Source: JASHPR01 sp963749145 (GTDB lineage Bacteria; Actinomycetota; Actinomycetes; Streptosporangiales; Streptosporangiaceae). From it: DNA of 64,000 nucleotides. Location: assembly GCA_963749145.1 (NCBI GenBank), contig CAVVLN010000002.1, forward strand, positions 930,001 through 994,000, given 5' to 3'. Position 1 is the stretch's first letter. Every line of letters begins with the position of its first letter. The translations under genes were made by a program, and so were the position numbers. The notes under the pieces are model-generated. The model was not told where the DNA came from and ran no database searches. It worked only from the letters and a program-made list of their open reading frames with translations. Positions 31,217 through 39,665 of the stretch are shown in pieces.

Positions 31217-32202
31217 AAGCCGTCCAGCCGGTCACGGTCGACGAGGCGGCCAGGCGCTACCTCGACCACCTGATGGTGGAGCGGGGGCTGTCCGCGCACA
31301 CCTTGCAGGCTTACCGCAGGGACCTGCGGCGTTACGCGTCGGTGCTCGGCGCGGCCGGCCGGGCCGGCATCGTCGACGTGACCACGCGCGACGTGACCTC
31401 GTTCCTGGCCGGGCTGCGCGAGGGAGACCAGGACCACCCGCCGCTGGCGGCCAGCTCGGCGGGCCGGGCCGTGGTCGCGGTGCGCGGCCTGCACGCGTTC
31501 GCGGCGGCGGAGGGGCTGGCGCCGTCCGACCCGGCCCGGCCGGTCCGGCCGCCCGCGCCGCCGCGGCGGCTGCCGCGCGCGATGCCCGTCGCCGACGTGG
31601 AGCGCCTGCTCGAGGCGGCCGGGGCCGGCGGCGGGCCGCGGGCGCTGCGGGACCGGGCCCTGCTGGAACTGCTCTACGGGACCGGGGCCCGGATCTCGGA
31701 GGCGATCACGCTGGACGTCGACGACCTCGACCTGCGGGCGCAGCCCGCGGCCCGGCCGGCCACCGTCCGGCTGTCGGGCAAGGGTGACAAGCAGCGGATC
31801 GTGCCCGTGGGCAGCTTCGCCCGGGAGGCGCTGGACCAGTACCTGGTCCGGGCCCGGCCCGCCCTCGCCACGGCGGCCCGCCGGACCTCGGCGAGCCCGG
31901 CGGTGTTCCTGAACGCCCGCGGCGGCCGGCTCACCCGGCAGGGCGCCTGGGCGGCGTTGCGGGCCGCGGCCGGGCGGGCCGGGATCGCCGGCGTGTCGCC
32001 GCACACGCTGCGCCATTCGTTCGCCACCCATCTCCTGGACGGCGGCGCCGACGTCCGGGTGGTGCAGGAGCTGCTCGGGCACGCCTCGGTCACGACCACG
32101 CAGGTCTACACGCTGGTAACCGTGGACAGGCTCCGCGAGGTGTACGCCAGCGCGCATCCCCGGGCAGGCGTTGCGCACGGCCCATTTCCTGGCAAACGGT
32201 GA
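31186..32202 (+). CDS. xerD: Tyrosine site-specific recombinase XerD
   Basis: Resolves chromosome dimers at dif. Core-binding domain at residues about 10-110 (YLDHLMVERGLSAHTLQAYRRDLRRYASVL). The catalytic domain has the Arg in LLYGTGARISEA, Lys in LSGKGDKQR, HxxR in SPHTLRHSFATHLL, second His in LLGHASVTTT and Tyr in TTQVYTLV, so it should be active. The start is uncertain: GTG 31186 lies inside ald and gives 338 residues, some 25-30 longer than usual; a non-standard CTG at about 31213 would also fit. Neighbour genes parA, scpA and scpB also serve chromosome segregation. Confidence 0.93.
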   Translation: MDGRERGAQLKAVQPVTVDEAARRYLDHLMVERGLSAHTLQAYRRDLRRYASVLGAAGRAGIVDVTTRDVTSFLAGLREGDQDHPPLAASSAGRAVVAVRGLHAFAAAEGLAPSDPARPVRPPAPPRRLPRAMPVADVERLLEAAGAGGGPRALRDRALLELLYGTGARISEAITLDVDDLDLRAQPAARPATVRLSGKGDKQRIVPVGSFAREALDQYLVRARPALATAARRTSASPAVFLNARGGRLTRQGAWAALRAAAGRAGIAGVSPHTLRHSFATHLLDGGADVRVVQELLGHASVTTTQVYTLVTVDRLREVYASAHPRAGVAHGPFPGKR

Positions 32203-32331
32203 GTCGGCTTGCCGCGGCCATGCACAGGCCCTAGCCTCGCGCTAGAGTCCGGGGTTTCAGCGGGCGCACTGCGGGCGACCGCCTTCACGAGTCCCGCCCG
32301 CAAAGAACCCCGGCGGGGAGGTGCAGTAGGT

Positions 32332-33234
32332 TTGGCAGCGTCCCGAGTGCTGGCCGCCAGGCCCGGAGTGCTGGGCCCCACCGGCCGGCCGATACCGGTG
32401 TTCCCCGATCCCGAGCCGTTGCTGAGGCATGGCCCGGCCCGGATCGCCGCGGTCTGCAACCAGAAGGGCGGTGTCGGCAAGACCACCACGACCATCAACC
32501 TCGGCGCCGCGCTGGCCGAGCAAGGCCGCCGCGTGCTACTGGTCGACTTCGACCCCCAGGGCGCGCTGTCGGTGGGGCTGGGCATCCAGCCGCACGAGCT
32601 CGACGCGACCGTCTACAACCTGCTCATGGAGCGCGGGCTCGCCGTGCGCGACGTGCTGTTCAAGACCAACGTCGACGGCATGGACCTGCTGCCGAGCAAC
32701 ATCGACCTGTCCGGGGCCGAGGTGCAGCTCGTGCATGAGGTGGGCCGCGAGTTCGTGCTCGGCCGCGTGCTGGCGCCGATCATCCCCGACTACGACGTCA
32801 TCCTGATCGACTGCCAGCCCTCGCTCGGGTTGCTCACGGTCAACGCGCTCGCCTGCGCGGACGGGGTGATCGTGCCGCTGGAGTGCGAGTACTTCGCGCT
32901 GCGCGGCGTGGCCCTGCTGATGGAGACCATCGACAAGGTGTCCAGTCGGATCAGCCCCAAGCTGGTACTGGACGGCTTGCTGGCCACGATGTACGACTCG
33001 CGCACGCTGCACACCCGGGAGGTCCTGGCCGGGGTCGTGAAGGGCTTCGGGGACAAGGTCTACCACACGGTGATCAGCCGGACGGTGCGCTTCCCCGACG
33101 CCACGGTGGCGGGGGAGCCGATCACCCGCTTCGACCCGACGTCCAACGGGGCGAACGCCTACCGGGAGCTGGCTAAGGAGGTACTGGAGCGGTGGCGCCA
33201 GGCAGACCTCTCGGTTCCCGCGCACGGCGGGTAA
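32332..33234 (+). CDS. parA: ParA/Soj-family ATPase
   Basis: Chromosome- or cargo-partitioning ATPase of the Soj group, 300 residues. Deviant Walker A: AAVCNQKGGVGKTTTTINLGAAL. Walker A' LLVDFDPQGALS, Walker B DYDVILIDCQPSLGLLTVNAL, and the FDPTSNGANAYRELAKEV end are typical. The TTG at 32332 is preferred because GGGGAGGTG precedes it by about nine bases. An upstream TTG (32209) would add 41 basic residues. There is no ParB next to it; instead a ribbon-helix-helix protein and scpA/scpB follow, so this is the condensin-linked ParA paralogue rather than the origin-proximal parAB pair. Confidence 0.94.
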   Translation: MAASRVLAARPGVLGPTGRPIPVFPDPEPLLRHGPARIAAVCNQKGGVGKTTTTINLGAALAEQGRRVLLVDFDPQGALSVGLGIQPHELDATVYNLLMERGLAVRDVLFKTNVDGMDLLPSNIDLSGAEVQLVHEVGREFVLGRVLAPIIPDYDVILIDCQPSLGLLTVNALACADGVIVPLECEYFALRGVALLMETIDKVSSRISPKLVLDGLLATMYDSRTLHTREVLAGVVKGFGDKVYHTVISRTVRFPDATVAGEPITRFDPTSNGANAYRELAKEVLERWRQADLSVPAHGG

Positions 33235-33527
33235 GCCTCCCCGGGGTCGCCGAGCTGCTCCGCCCGGCCGGCCGGGGTGCGGCGGTCGAGGCCCAGCGTC
33301 AGGCCAGCGGCCGGGAGCGTCACCCTCAGAAGATCACCGTCTACCTGTCCGGCGGTGAGCTGCTCGACCTGGAACGGGCCCGGCTCACGCTGCGGGCCCT
33401 GGGCATTACCGTGGATCGGGGGAGAATCGTCCGGGAGGCGCTGGCCGTGCTGCTGGCCGACCTGGACGCCGAGGGGGACAGGAGCCTGGTGGCACGGCGG
33501 CTATGGGACGGGATCCAGCCAGATTGA
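33192..33527 (+). CDS. Ribbon-helix-helix-like protein between parA and scpA
   Basis: A 111-residue protein. The first 45 residues are basic and Pro/Gly-rich. Residues about 48-95 (KITVYLSGGELLDLERARLTLRALG ... RGRIVREALAVLLADL) read as a beta strand followed by two helices, the ribbon-helix-helix plan of DNA-binding CopG/ParG-like proteins. GTG 33192 lies inside the end of parA but has a very strong AAGGAGGT (33176-33183), so coupled translation is likely. Position suggests it is the DNA-binding partner of this ParA; that is inference. Confidence 0.75.
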   Translation: MAPGRPLGSRARRVSLPGVAELLRPAGRGAAVEAQRQASGRERHPQKITVYLSGGELLDLERARLTLRALGITVDRGRIVREALAVLLADLDAEGDRSLVARRLWDGIQPD

Positions 33528-33541
33528 CGTATCTGAGGTAA

Positions 33542-34363
33542 ATGACGACGACGACTATGACCGGTGAGCCGGGCGAGGCCCGGGCGGCGAGCGGGTTCGA
33601 GGTGCACCTCGACGTGTTCGAGGGCCCGTTCGACCTGCTGCTCGGGCTGATCTCCAAGCACAAGCTGGACATCACCGAGATCGCGCTGTCCAGCGTCACC
33701 GACGAGTTCATCGGCTACATCCGGGCCAAGGCCGACGCCTGGGACCTGGATCAGGCCAGTTACTTCCTGGTCGTGGCGGCGACCCTGCTCGACCTCAAGG
33801 CCGCGCGGCTGCTGCCCGCGGGCGAGGTCGACGACGAGGAGGACCTCGCCCTGCTCGAGGCCCGGGACCTGCTGTTCGCCCGGCTGCTGCAGTACCGGGC
33901 CTACAAGGAGGTGGCGGCGGTGCTGGCCAGCCGGATGGCCGCGGCCGGGCGGAGGTTCCCGCGGCGGGTGCCGATGGAGCCGCGCTTCGTCGAGTTGCTG
34001 CCGGAGGTGCTGCTCGGTCTCGGCCCGGCCGAGTTCGCCGTGATCGCGGCCCGCACGCTCGCGCCGAGGCGGGCGCCCGTGGTCTCCACCGCGCACCTGC
34101 ACATGCCGCTGACCAGCGTCCGGGAACAGGTGAGCCTGCTGTCCGGCCGGCTGGCGCAGCTGGGCCGGGCCACGTTCCGGCAGCTCAGCTCCGACTGCGC
34201 CGGGACCTATGAGGTCGTCGCGCGCTTCCTCGCCGTGCTCGAGCTGTACCGGGGTGGCCGCGTCGGGCTCGATCAGGTGGCCCCGCTCGGTGACCTGTAC
34301 GTGAGCTGGACGCCCTCCGATCAGCCCGACGGCGGAGCAGACACCCAGAAAGCCGACGAATAG
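33542..34363 (+). CDS. scpA: Segregation and condensation protein A
   Basis: Kleisin subunit of the SMC-ScpAB condensin. The 273-residue product carries the N-terminal FEVHLDVFEGPFDLLLGLISKHKLDITEIALSSVTDEFIGYI, which binds the SMC neck, the LVVAATLLDLKAARLLP helix, and a C-terminal winged helix (LAVLELYRGGRVGLDQVAPLGDLYVSW). ATG 33542 lies 14 bases after the RHH gene stop, and scpB starts three bases after its own stop. Confidence 0.95.
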   Translation: MTTTTMTGEPGEARAASGFEVHLDVFEGPFDLLLGLISKHKLDITEIALSSVTDEFIGYIRAKADAWDLDQASYFLVVAATLLDLKAARLLPAGEVDDEEDLALLEARDLLFARLLQYRAYKEVAAVLASRMAAAGRRFPRRVPMEPRFVELLPEVLLGLGPAEFAVIAARTLAPRRAPVVSTAHLHMPLTSVREQVSLLSGRLAQLGRATFRQLSSDCAGTYEVVARFLAVLELYRGGRVGLDQVAPLGDLYVSWTPSDQPDGGADTQKADE

Positions 34364-34365
34364 CC

Positions 34366-35040
34366 ATGCCGAACGCATCTGGCCCAGGCCCGGGGGATGC
34401 CGGGGACGCGCCCGGCCGGCCCGGCCCCGACGGCCTGGCCGCCGGGCCGGACGAGGCGGCGGCCGCGGCGCGCCTCGCCGCCGCACCGTCGCTGCGGGCC
34501 AGCCTCGAGGCGATCATGCTGGTGGCCGACGAACCGGTGTCCGAGGTGGTGATCGCGCAGGTGCTGGAACGGCCGCGGGCCGAGGTGGCCGGGGCCCTGC
34601 GCGACCTGGCCGCCACCTACGCCGGGGAGCAGCGCGGCTTCGACCTGCGCGAGGTGGCCGGCGGCTGGCGCTACTACACCCGCGAGGAGTGCGCCCCGGT
34701 GGTGGAGCGGTTCGTGAGCGACGGCCAGGAGGTCCGGCTGACCCAGGCGGCGCTGGAGACCCTGGCCGTGGTGGCCTACCGGCAGCCGGTGAGCCGGGCG
34801 CGGATATCGGCCGTGCGCGGCGTCAACTGCGACGGCGTGATCCGCACCCTGGTGCTGCGCGGGCTGGTGGAAGAGGTCGGCACCGATCCCGAGACCGGCG
34901 CGATCCTGTTCGCCACGACCGGGTACTTCCTGGAACGGCTCGGGCTGGCCAGCCTCGAGGACCTGCCCGACCTCGCCCCGTTCCTGCCCGATGACATCGA
35001 CGACGAGCCGGAAGCGGGTCATGAGCCAGCGGCACCGTGA
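34366..35040 (+). CDS. scpB: Segregation and condensation protein B
   Basis: Second non-SMC condensin subunit, 224 residues. After an acidic, Gly/Pro-rich N-terminal tail of about 45 residues come two winged-helix domains: ASLEAIMLVADEPVSEVVIAQVL ... YAGEQRGFDLREVAGGWRYYTREECAPVVERF, then LTQAALETLAVVAYRQPVSRARISAVRGVNCDGVIRTLVLRGLVEEVG and FATTGYFLERLGL. All are standard ScpB features. It overlaps the start of the pseudouridine synthase gene by about 20 bases. Confidence 0.95.
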   Translation: MPNASGPGPGDAGDAPGRPGPDGLAAGPDEAAAAARLAAAPSLRASLEAIMLVADEPVSEVVIAQVLERPRAEVAGALRDLAATYAGEQRGFDLREVAGGWRYYTREECAPVVERFVSDGQEVRLTQAALETLAVVAYRQPVSRARISAVRGVNCDGVIRTLVLRGLVEEVGTDPETGAILFATTGYFLERLGLASLEDLPDLAPFLPDDIDDEPEAGHEPAAP

Positions 35041-35812
35041 TCCCGGCGAGCAGGCCGGCGAGGGTCACGACTCGCTGGTCGACGTGGTCGGCGGCGTGCG
35101 CCTGCAGAAGGTGCTGGCGGCGGCGGGCGTGGGCAGCCGCAGGCACTGCGAGGAGATGATCGCCGACGGCCGGGTCGAGGTCGACGGCGAGGTCGTGCGG
35201 AGGTTCGGGGCCCGGGTGGACCCGCAGCGCCAGGTCATCCGGGTGGACGGGCGGCGCATCCCGGCCCGCGAGGACCTCGTCTACGTCGCCCTGAACAAGC
35301 CCGCCGGCGTGCTGACCACGATGTCGGACAGCCGGGGCCGCCCCACGATCGCCGACTTCCTCGGGGACCGGGGCGAGCGGCTGTTTCACGTCGGCCGGCT
35401 CGACTTCGACACCGAGGGCCTGATGCTGCTGATGAACGACGGGGAACTGGCACATCGGCTGGCGCACCCCCGGTACGGCGTGCTCAAGACCTACCTGGCC
35501 GACGTGAGCGGGCCGCTGCCCCGGGATCTGGGACGGCGGCTGATCACCGGGGTGGAGCTGTCCGACGGGGTGGCGACCGCCGACCGGTTCCGGGTGGTGG
35601 AACGGGCCGGCTCCCGCGCCCTGGTCGAGATCACCCTGCACGAGGGGCGCAAGCACATCGTGCGGCGGATGCTGGCCGAGACCGGCCACCCGGTCAGCCG
35701 CCTGGTCCGCACCCACGTCGGCCCGGTCGCGCTCGGCTCGCTGCGCCCGGGCACCACGCGCAAGCTCACCGCGAGGGAGATCGGCGACCTGTACGCGGCG
35801 GTGGGTCTATAG
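35021..35812 (+). CDS. rluB: 23S rRNA pseudouridine synthase RluB type
   Basis: Modifies a uridine in the large-subunit rRNA. It has an N-terminal S4 RNA-binding domain (RLQKVLAAAGVGSRRHCEEMIADGRVEVDGEVV) and an RsuA/RluB catalytic domain with HVGRLDFDTEGLMLLMNDGEL, containing the catalytic aspartate in GRLD, and the C-terminal LVRTHVGPVALGSLRPGTTRKLTAREI. ATG 35021 (263 residues) is taken; an in-frame ATG at 34991 adds ten residues inside scpB. Conserved neighbour of scpAB. Confidence 0.93.
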   Translation: MSQRHRDPGEQAGEGHDSLVDVVGGVRLQKVLAAAGVGSRRHCEEMIADGRVEVDGEVVRRFGARVDPQRQVIRVDGRRIPAREDLVYVALNKPAGVLTTMSDSRGRPTIADFLGDRGERLFHVGRLDFDTEGLMLLMNDGELAHRLAHPRYGVLKTYLADVSGPLPRDLGRRLITGVELSDGVATADRFRVVERAGSRALVEITLHEGRKHIVRRMLAETGHPVSRLVRTHVGPVALGSLRPGTTRKLTAREIGDLYAAVGL

Positions 35813-35851
35813 CCTGGTAGCCCGGATCAGGCGGCAAGGAGAGGCAGGCTG

Positions 35852-36214
35852 GTGGCAGTCAGGGCGATCCGCGGCGCGGTGCAGGTGGGCGCGAACGAGA
35901 ACGCGGCCATCCTCGAGGGCACCTCCGAGCTCGTCACGGAGGTCATGACCCGCAACCAGCTCACCCCGGCCGACGTGATCAGCGTCGTGTTCAGCGCCAC
36001 CAGGGACCTGAACGCCGAGTTTCCCGCCCTCGCCGCGCGCAAGCTCGGGTTCCAGGACGTGCCGCTGCTGTGCTGCGCCGAGATCGACGTGCCGGGCGCG
36101 ATGCCGCGCGTGGTCCGGCTGCTGATGCACGTGGAGACGGCCGCCCCCCGCTCCGCGGTGCAGCACGTGTACCTGCGCGGCGCCGCCGCGCTGCGCCTGG
36201 ACATCGCCCAATGA
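35852..36214 (+). CDS. aroH: Chorismate mutase, AroH type
   Basis: Rearranges chorismate to prephenate on the way to tyrosine and phenylalanine. The 120-residue trimeric AroH fold is recognisable from VRAIRGAVQVGANENAAILEGTSELVTEVM at the N-terminus (active-site arginine and glutamate), ISVVFSATRDLNAEFPALAARKLGF and VPLLCCAEIDVPGAMPRVVRLLMHV, with the terminal Y-LRGA. The GTG start has an AAGGAG box. The stop overlaps tyrA by ATGA, putting consecutive pathway enzymes under coupled translation. Confidence 0.95.
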   Translation: MAVRAIRGAVQVGANENAAILEGTSELVTEVMTRNQLTPADVISVVFSATRDLNAEFPALAARKLGFQDVPLLCCAEIDVPGAMPRVVRLLMHVETAAPRSAVQHVYLRGAAALRLDIAQ

Positions 36215-37332
36215 CCGGGCCACCCGCCGGGAGCGAGGTCACCGTCCCCGACCCCGTCGTGGTGATCGGTACCGGGCTGATCGGCACGTCGGTGGCGCTC
36301 GCGCTGCGCGAGCGGGGGGCCACGGTCTGGCTGGCCGACGCGGACCGGCCGGCGGCCAGGCTCGCCGCCGACATCGGCGCGGGCGCGGAACTGCCCGACG
36401 CCGGCCCGCCGGGCGGGCCGGCCGCCCTGGCGGTGCTCGCCATGCCGCCCGAGTCCGTGGCGCCCGCCCTGAAGGCGGCCCAGGCCCGCGGGCTGGCCCG
36501 CTGGTACACCGACGTGGCGAGCGTCAAGGAACTGCCGCTGGCCCGGGCGCGCGAGCTGGGGTGTGACCTGACCGTCTTCGCCGCGGGTCACCCGCTGTCC
36601 GGGCGCGAGCGGTCGGGCCCGGCCGCGGCGCGGGCGGACCTGTTCCTCGGCCGGACGTGGGCGATCTGCCCGCTGCCGCAGACCGCGCCCGGGGCCGTGG
36701 CGGCGGTGACCGGGCTGGCCCGGGCCTGCGGTGCGCAGCCGGTCCGGATGTCCGCCGCCGACCACGACCGCTGGGCCGCGCTGGTCTCGCACGCGCCGCA
36801 CGCGGTCGCCGCGGCCATGGCCGCCCGGCTGGAGCACGCGCCGTCCGGGGCGCTCCGCCTGGCGGGCCAGGGCCTGCGCGACGTGACCAGGATCGCGGCC
36901 GGGGACACCGGCCTGTGGACGCAGATCCTGGCCGCGAACGCGGCGCACGCCGGCGAGGTCCTCGAGGCGCTGGCCGGCGACCTCGCCGCGGCGGCGGCCG
37001 CGCTGGCCAGGATCGCCCAGGGTGACGAGGAGGCGGTCAAGCACCTGGCCGGGCTGCTGGAGCGCGGGGGAGCGGGGGTAGCCCGGATCCCGGGGAAGCG
37101 GGGCGGGCCGGCCCCGGACTACGCGGTCGTCCAGGTCGTCATCGGCGACCGGCCCGGCGAGCTGGCCCGGCTGTTCCAGGCGGCCGGGGACGGCGGGATC
37201 AACATCGAGGACGTGCGGATCGAGCACTCGCCGGGCCTGCCCGCCGGCGTGGCCGAGCTCGCGGTCCGCCCGGAGGCGGCCGAGCGGCTCGTCGAGGCGC
37301 TGGCGGCCGGCGGCTGGCCGGTTCGCCGGTAG
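36211..37332 (+). CDS. tyrA: Prephenate dehydrogenase with C-terminal ACT domain
   Basis: Oxidatively decarboxylates prephenate, the product of the upstream AroH. The 373-residue protein has the NAD motif VVVIGTGLIGTSVALALRERG, the catalytic histidine segment FAAGHPLSGRERSG, and the all-helical dimer domain. From about residue 305 an ACT domain (YAVVQVVIGDRPGELARLFQAAGDGGINIEDVRIEH) suggests feedback control by tyrosine or another amino acid. ATG 36211 overlaps the aroH stop. Confidence 0.95.
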   Translation: MTGPPAGSEVTVPDPVVVIGTGLIGTSVALALRERGATVWLADADRPAARLAADIGAGAELPDAGPPGGPAALAVLAMPPESVAPALKAAQARGLARWYTDVASVKELPLARARELGCDLTVFAAGHPLSGRERSGPAAARADLFLGRTWAICPLPQTAPGAVAAVTGLARACGAQPVRMSAADHDRWAALVSHAPHAVAAAMAARLEHAPSGALRLAGQGLRDVTRIAAGDTGLWTQILAANAAHAGEVLEALAGDLAAAAAALARIAQGDEEAVKHLAGLLERGGAGVARIPGKRGGPAPDYAVVQVVIGDRPGELARLFQAAGDGGINIEDVRIEHSPGLPAGVAELAVRPEAAERLVEALAAGGWPVRR

Positions 37333-37335
37333 CAT
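37330..37335 (+). promoter_or_regulatory. -10 element for leaderless cmk transcript
   Basis: TAGCAT overlaps the tyrA stop and lies seven bases before the GTG at 37343. It supports that GTG as the true cmk start and hence translation of the repeat-encoded N-terminal tail. Confidence 0.5.
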
Positions 37336-37342
37336 CGCCTTC

Positions 37343-38200
37343 GTGAATCAGCAGCCCGCCGCGGAGCGTCCCGCCGCCAAGCAGCCCGCCGCGGGGCAGC
37401 CCGCCGCGGAGCATTCAGCCGCGGAGCATCCCGCCGCAGAGCATCCTGCCGCCAAGCATCCCGCCGCGCAGCACTCCGGCCTCGTGATCGCGGTGGACGG
37501 CCCGGCCGGGTCCGGAAAGTCAACCGCGGCCCGGGGGGTCGCGCGCGCCCTGGGGCTGCGCTACCTGGACACCGGCTCCACCTACCGGGCGCTCACCTGG
37601 TGGCTGCTCGCCCGCGGGGCGGACGTCAGCGACGCGGCGGTGGTGGCGGCCCAGTGTAGGGGGCTTGGGGAGGCGGGCGGGGGGATCGGGGAGGCGGGCG
37701 GGAGCCCGGTGATCGAGGTGGGCACCGACCCGCAGGCCCCGGCGATCCGCGTGAACGGCCGCGACGTGGCCGGGCCCATCCGCAGTCGCGAGGTGTCCAA
37801 CGCGGTCAGCGCGGTCGCGTCCGTGCCCGAGGTCCGCCGCCACCTGGTCGCGATGCAGCAGGACATCATCTCCGGCGCGCGGGCGGCGGGAGCCGGGATC
37901 GTTGCCGAGGGCCGGGACATCGGGACCGTGGTCGCGCCGGATGCGCCGGTGAAGGTGTACCTGACCGCCTCCGAGAACATCCGGGCCCGCAGGCGCACCG
38001 CCGACCTGGCCGCGGATCCGGCCGCCACGGTCGCGGTGACCCAGGCCGAGCAGGCGCGGCGGGACCGGTCCGACGCCGCGCAGATGGCCCGGGCCGCCGA
38101 CGCGGTGGAGATCGACACCACGGCGCTGGGCCTGGACGAGGTCATCCGCGAGATCGTCGCGCTCGCGGACGGCCGGACCGCGGGCGCGTGGACCGCGTGA
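37343..38200 (+). CDS. cmk: Cytidylate kinase with pentapeptide-repeat N-terminal tail
   Basis: Phosphorylates CMP and dCMP. The kinase core begins at residue about 46: VIAVDGPAGSGKSTAARGVARALGLRYLDTGSTYRALT with the P-loop, then VSNAVSAVASVPEVRRHLVAMQQ, IVAEGRDIGTVVAPDA and VYLTASENIRARRR, all characteristic. The 285-residue length exceeds the usual 220-235 for two reasons: an N-terminal tail of about eight [Q/H]-P-A-A-[E/K] repeats, and a Gly-rich insert GLGEAGGGIGEAGG (about residues 111-124). An internal GTG near the core could give a normal-length form. The stop forms GTGA with the der start. Confidence 0.93.
   Translation: MNQQPAAERPAAKQPAAGQPAAEHSAAEHPAAEHPAAKHPAAQHSGLVIAVDGPAGSGKSTAARGVARALGLRYLDTGSTYRALTWWLLARGADVSDAAVVAAQCRGLGEAGGGIGEAGGSPVIEVGTDPQAPAIRVNGRDVAGPIRSREVSNAVSAVASVPEVRRHLVAMQQDIISGARAAGAGIVAEGRDIGTVVAPDAPVKVYLTASENIRARRRTADLAADPAATVAVTQAEQARRDRSDAAQMARAADAVEIDTTALGLDEVIREIVALADGRTAGAWTA
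37346..37471 (+). repeat. 15-base repeats encoding [Q/H]PAA[E/K] at the Cmk N-terminus
   Basis: About eight imperfect 15-base units of the form CA(G/T)CCCGCCGC(G/C)(G/A)AG. All keep frame and vary mostly at the first and last residues, so the encoded tail has alternating acidic and basic ends. No such tail belongs to the cytidylate kinase family. Confidence 0.8.
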
Positions 38201-39613
38201 GCTCACGGCCGCAGGACCCGGCCGAGCCGCCGCCCGGCGGGCCCGCACCGGACGGGCCGGCGCCGTCGTGGCCGTGGTCGGCCGGCCGAACGTCGGCAAG
38301 TCCACGCTGGTGAACCGGATCCTCGGCAGCAGGCAGGCGGTCGTCGCCGACAGCCCCGGCGTCACCCGGGACCGGGTCGCCTACGACGCCACCTGGCGCG
38401 GCCGGGCCTTCACCCTGCTGGACACCGGCGGCTGGGAACCCTCGGTCGAGGGCACGCCGTCCCTGGCCGCGCAGGTCGCCGCCCAGGCCCGGGTCGCGGT
38501 GGACGCGGCCGACGCGGTGCTGTTCGTCGCGGACGCCGTGGTCGGCGTGACCGACGCCGACGAGGCGGTCGCCGCCGTGCTCCGGCGCTCGCGCAAGCCG
38601 GTCATCCTGGCCGCCAACAAGGTCGATGACGCGCCCGCCGAGCCCGCCGCCGCCTCCCTGTGGTCCCTGGGCCTGGGCGAGCCGGTCCCGGTGAGCGCGC
38701 TGCACGGCCGGGGCAGCGGCGACCTGCTGGACGCCGTGCTCGCGGTGCTGCCCGCCGCCCCGCCGGAGCCGCTCACGGCCGACGGCGGCCCCCGCCGGGT
38801 GGCCCTGCTCGGCCGGCCCAACGTCGGCAAGTCGAGCCTGCTGAACAAGCTCGCCGGGCAGGAGCGGGTGCTGGTCGACGCGGCGGCCGGCACCACCCGG
38901 GACCCGGTGGACGAGCTGATCGAGCTCGGCGACCGGGCCTGGCGGTTCGTGGACACCGCGGGGATCAGGCGGCGGGCCATGCAGGCGCAGGGCGCGGACT
39001 ACTTCGCGGCGGTGCGGACCGAGCGGGCCCTGGAGCGGGCCGAGGTCGCGGTGGTGCTGGTGGACGCCAGCGAGCCGCTGGCCGAGCAGGACCTGCGGAT
39101 CGTGTCGATGGTGATCGAGGCCGGGCGCGCGCTGGTCATCGCCTACAACAAGTGGGACCTGGTCGACGAGGACCGCCGGCACTTCCTCGAGCGTGAGATC
39201 GACCGGCAGCTGCACAACGCCCGCTGGGCGCCCCGGGTGAACATCTCGGCCAGGACCGGCTGGCACGTCGACCGGCTGGTGGCCGCGCTGGAGCTGGCCC
39301 TGGCCGGCTGGGAAACGCGGGTCCCGACCGGCCGGCTCAACGCGTGGCTGACCAGCCTGATCGCGGCGACCCCGCCGCCGGTGCGCGGCGGCAGGCAGCC
39401 CAAGGTCCTGTTCGCGACCCAGGCCGGGATCCGGCCGCCGCACTTCGTCCTGTTCACCACCGGCTTCCTGCAGGCCGGCTACCGCCGGTTCATCGAGCGC
39501 CGGCTGCGGCAGGAGTTCGGCTTCGACGGCAGCCCGGTGCACCTGTCCATGCGGCTGCGGGACAAACGCGCCCGACCGCCCGGCGGTCAGGCCCGCGGCG
39601 CGGCAGGCGCTGA
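38197..39613 (+). CDS. der: GTPase Der (EngA), with two apparent single-base deletions
   Basis: Ribosome-assembly GTPase with two G domains: VAVVGRPNVGKSTLVNRILG / DSPGVTRD / DTGGWE / ANKVDD and ALLGRPNVGKSSLLNKLAG / AAAGTTRD / DTAGIRRR / YNKWD, then a KH domain (RPPHFVLFTTGFLQAGYRRFIERRL). Two breaks are seen. GTG 38197, overlapping the cmk stop, runs in another frame until about 38264, where one restored G joins it as PAPVVAVVGRPNVG. Near the end the frame misses its stop and would run to 39971 antisense to the next gene; one restored base between about 39565 and 39590 gives a basic end (SGPRRGRR) and a TGA at 39611-39613. With both, the protein is 472 residues, normal for Der. Confidence 0.88.
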
Positions 39614-39665
39614 ACTCCGTGCGGGCCGCCGGCCGGCGTACGCGCGGCCGACGAATGTCTCGAGG

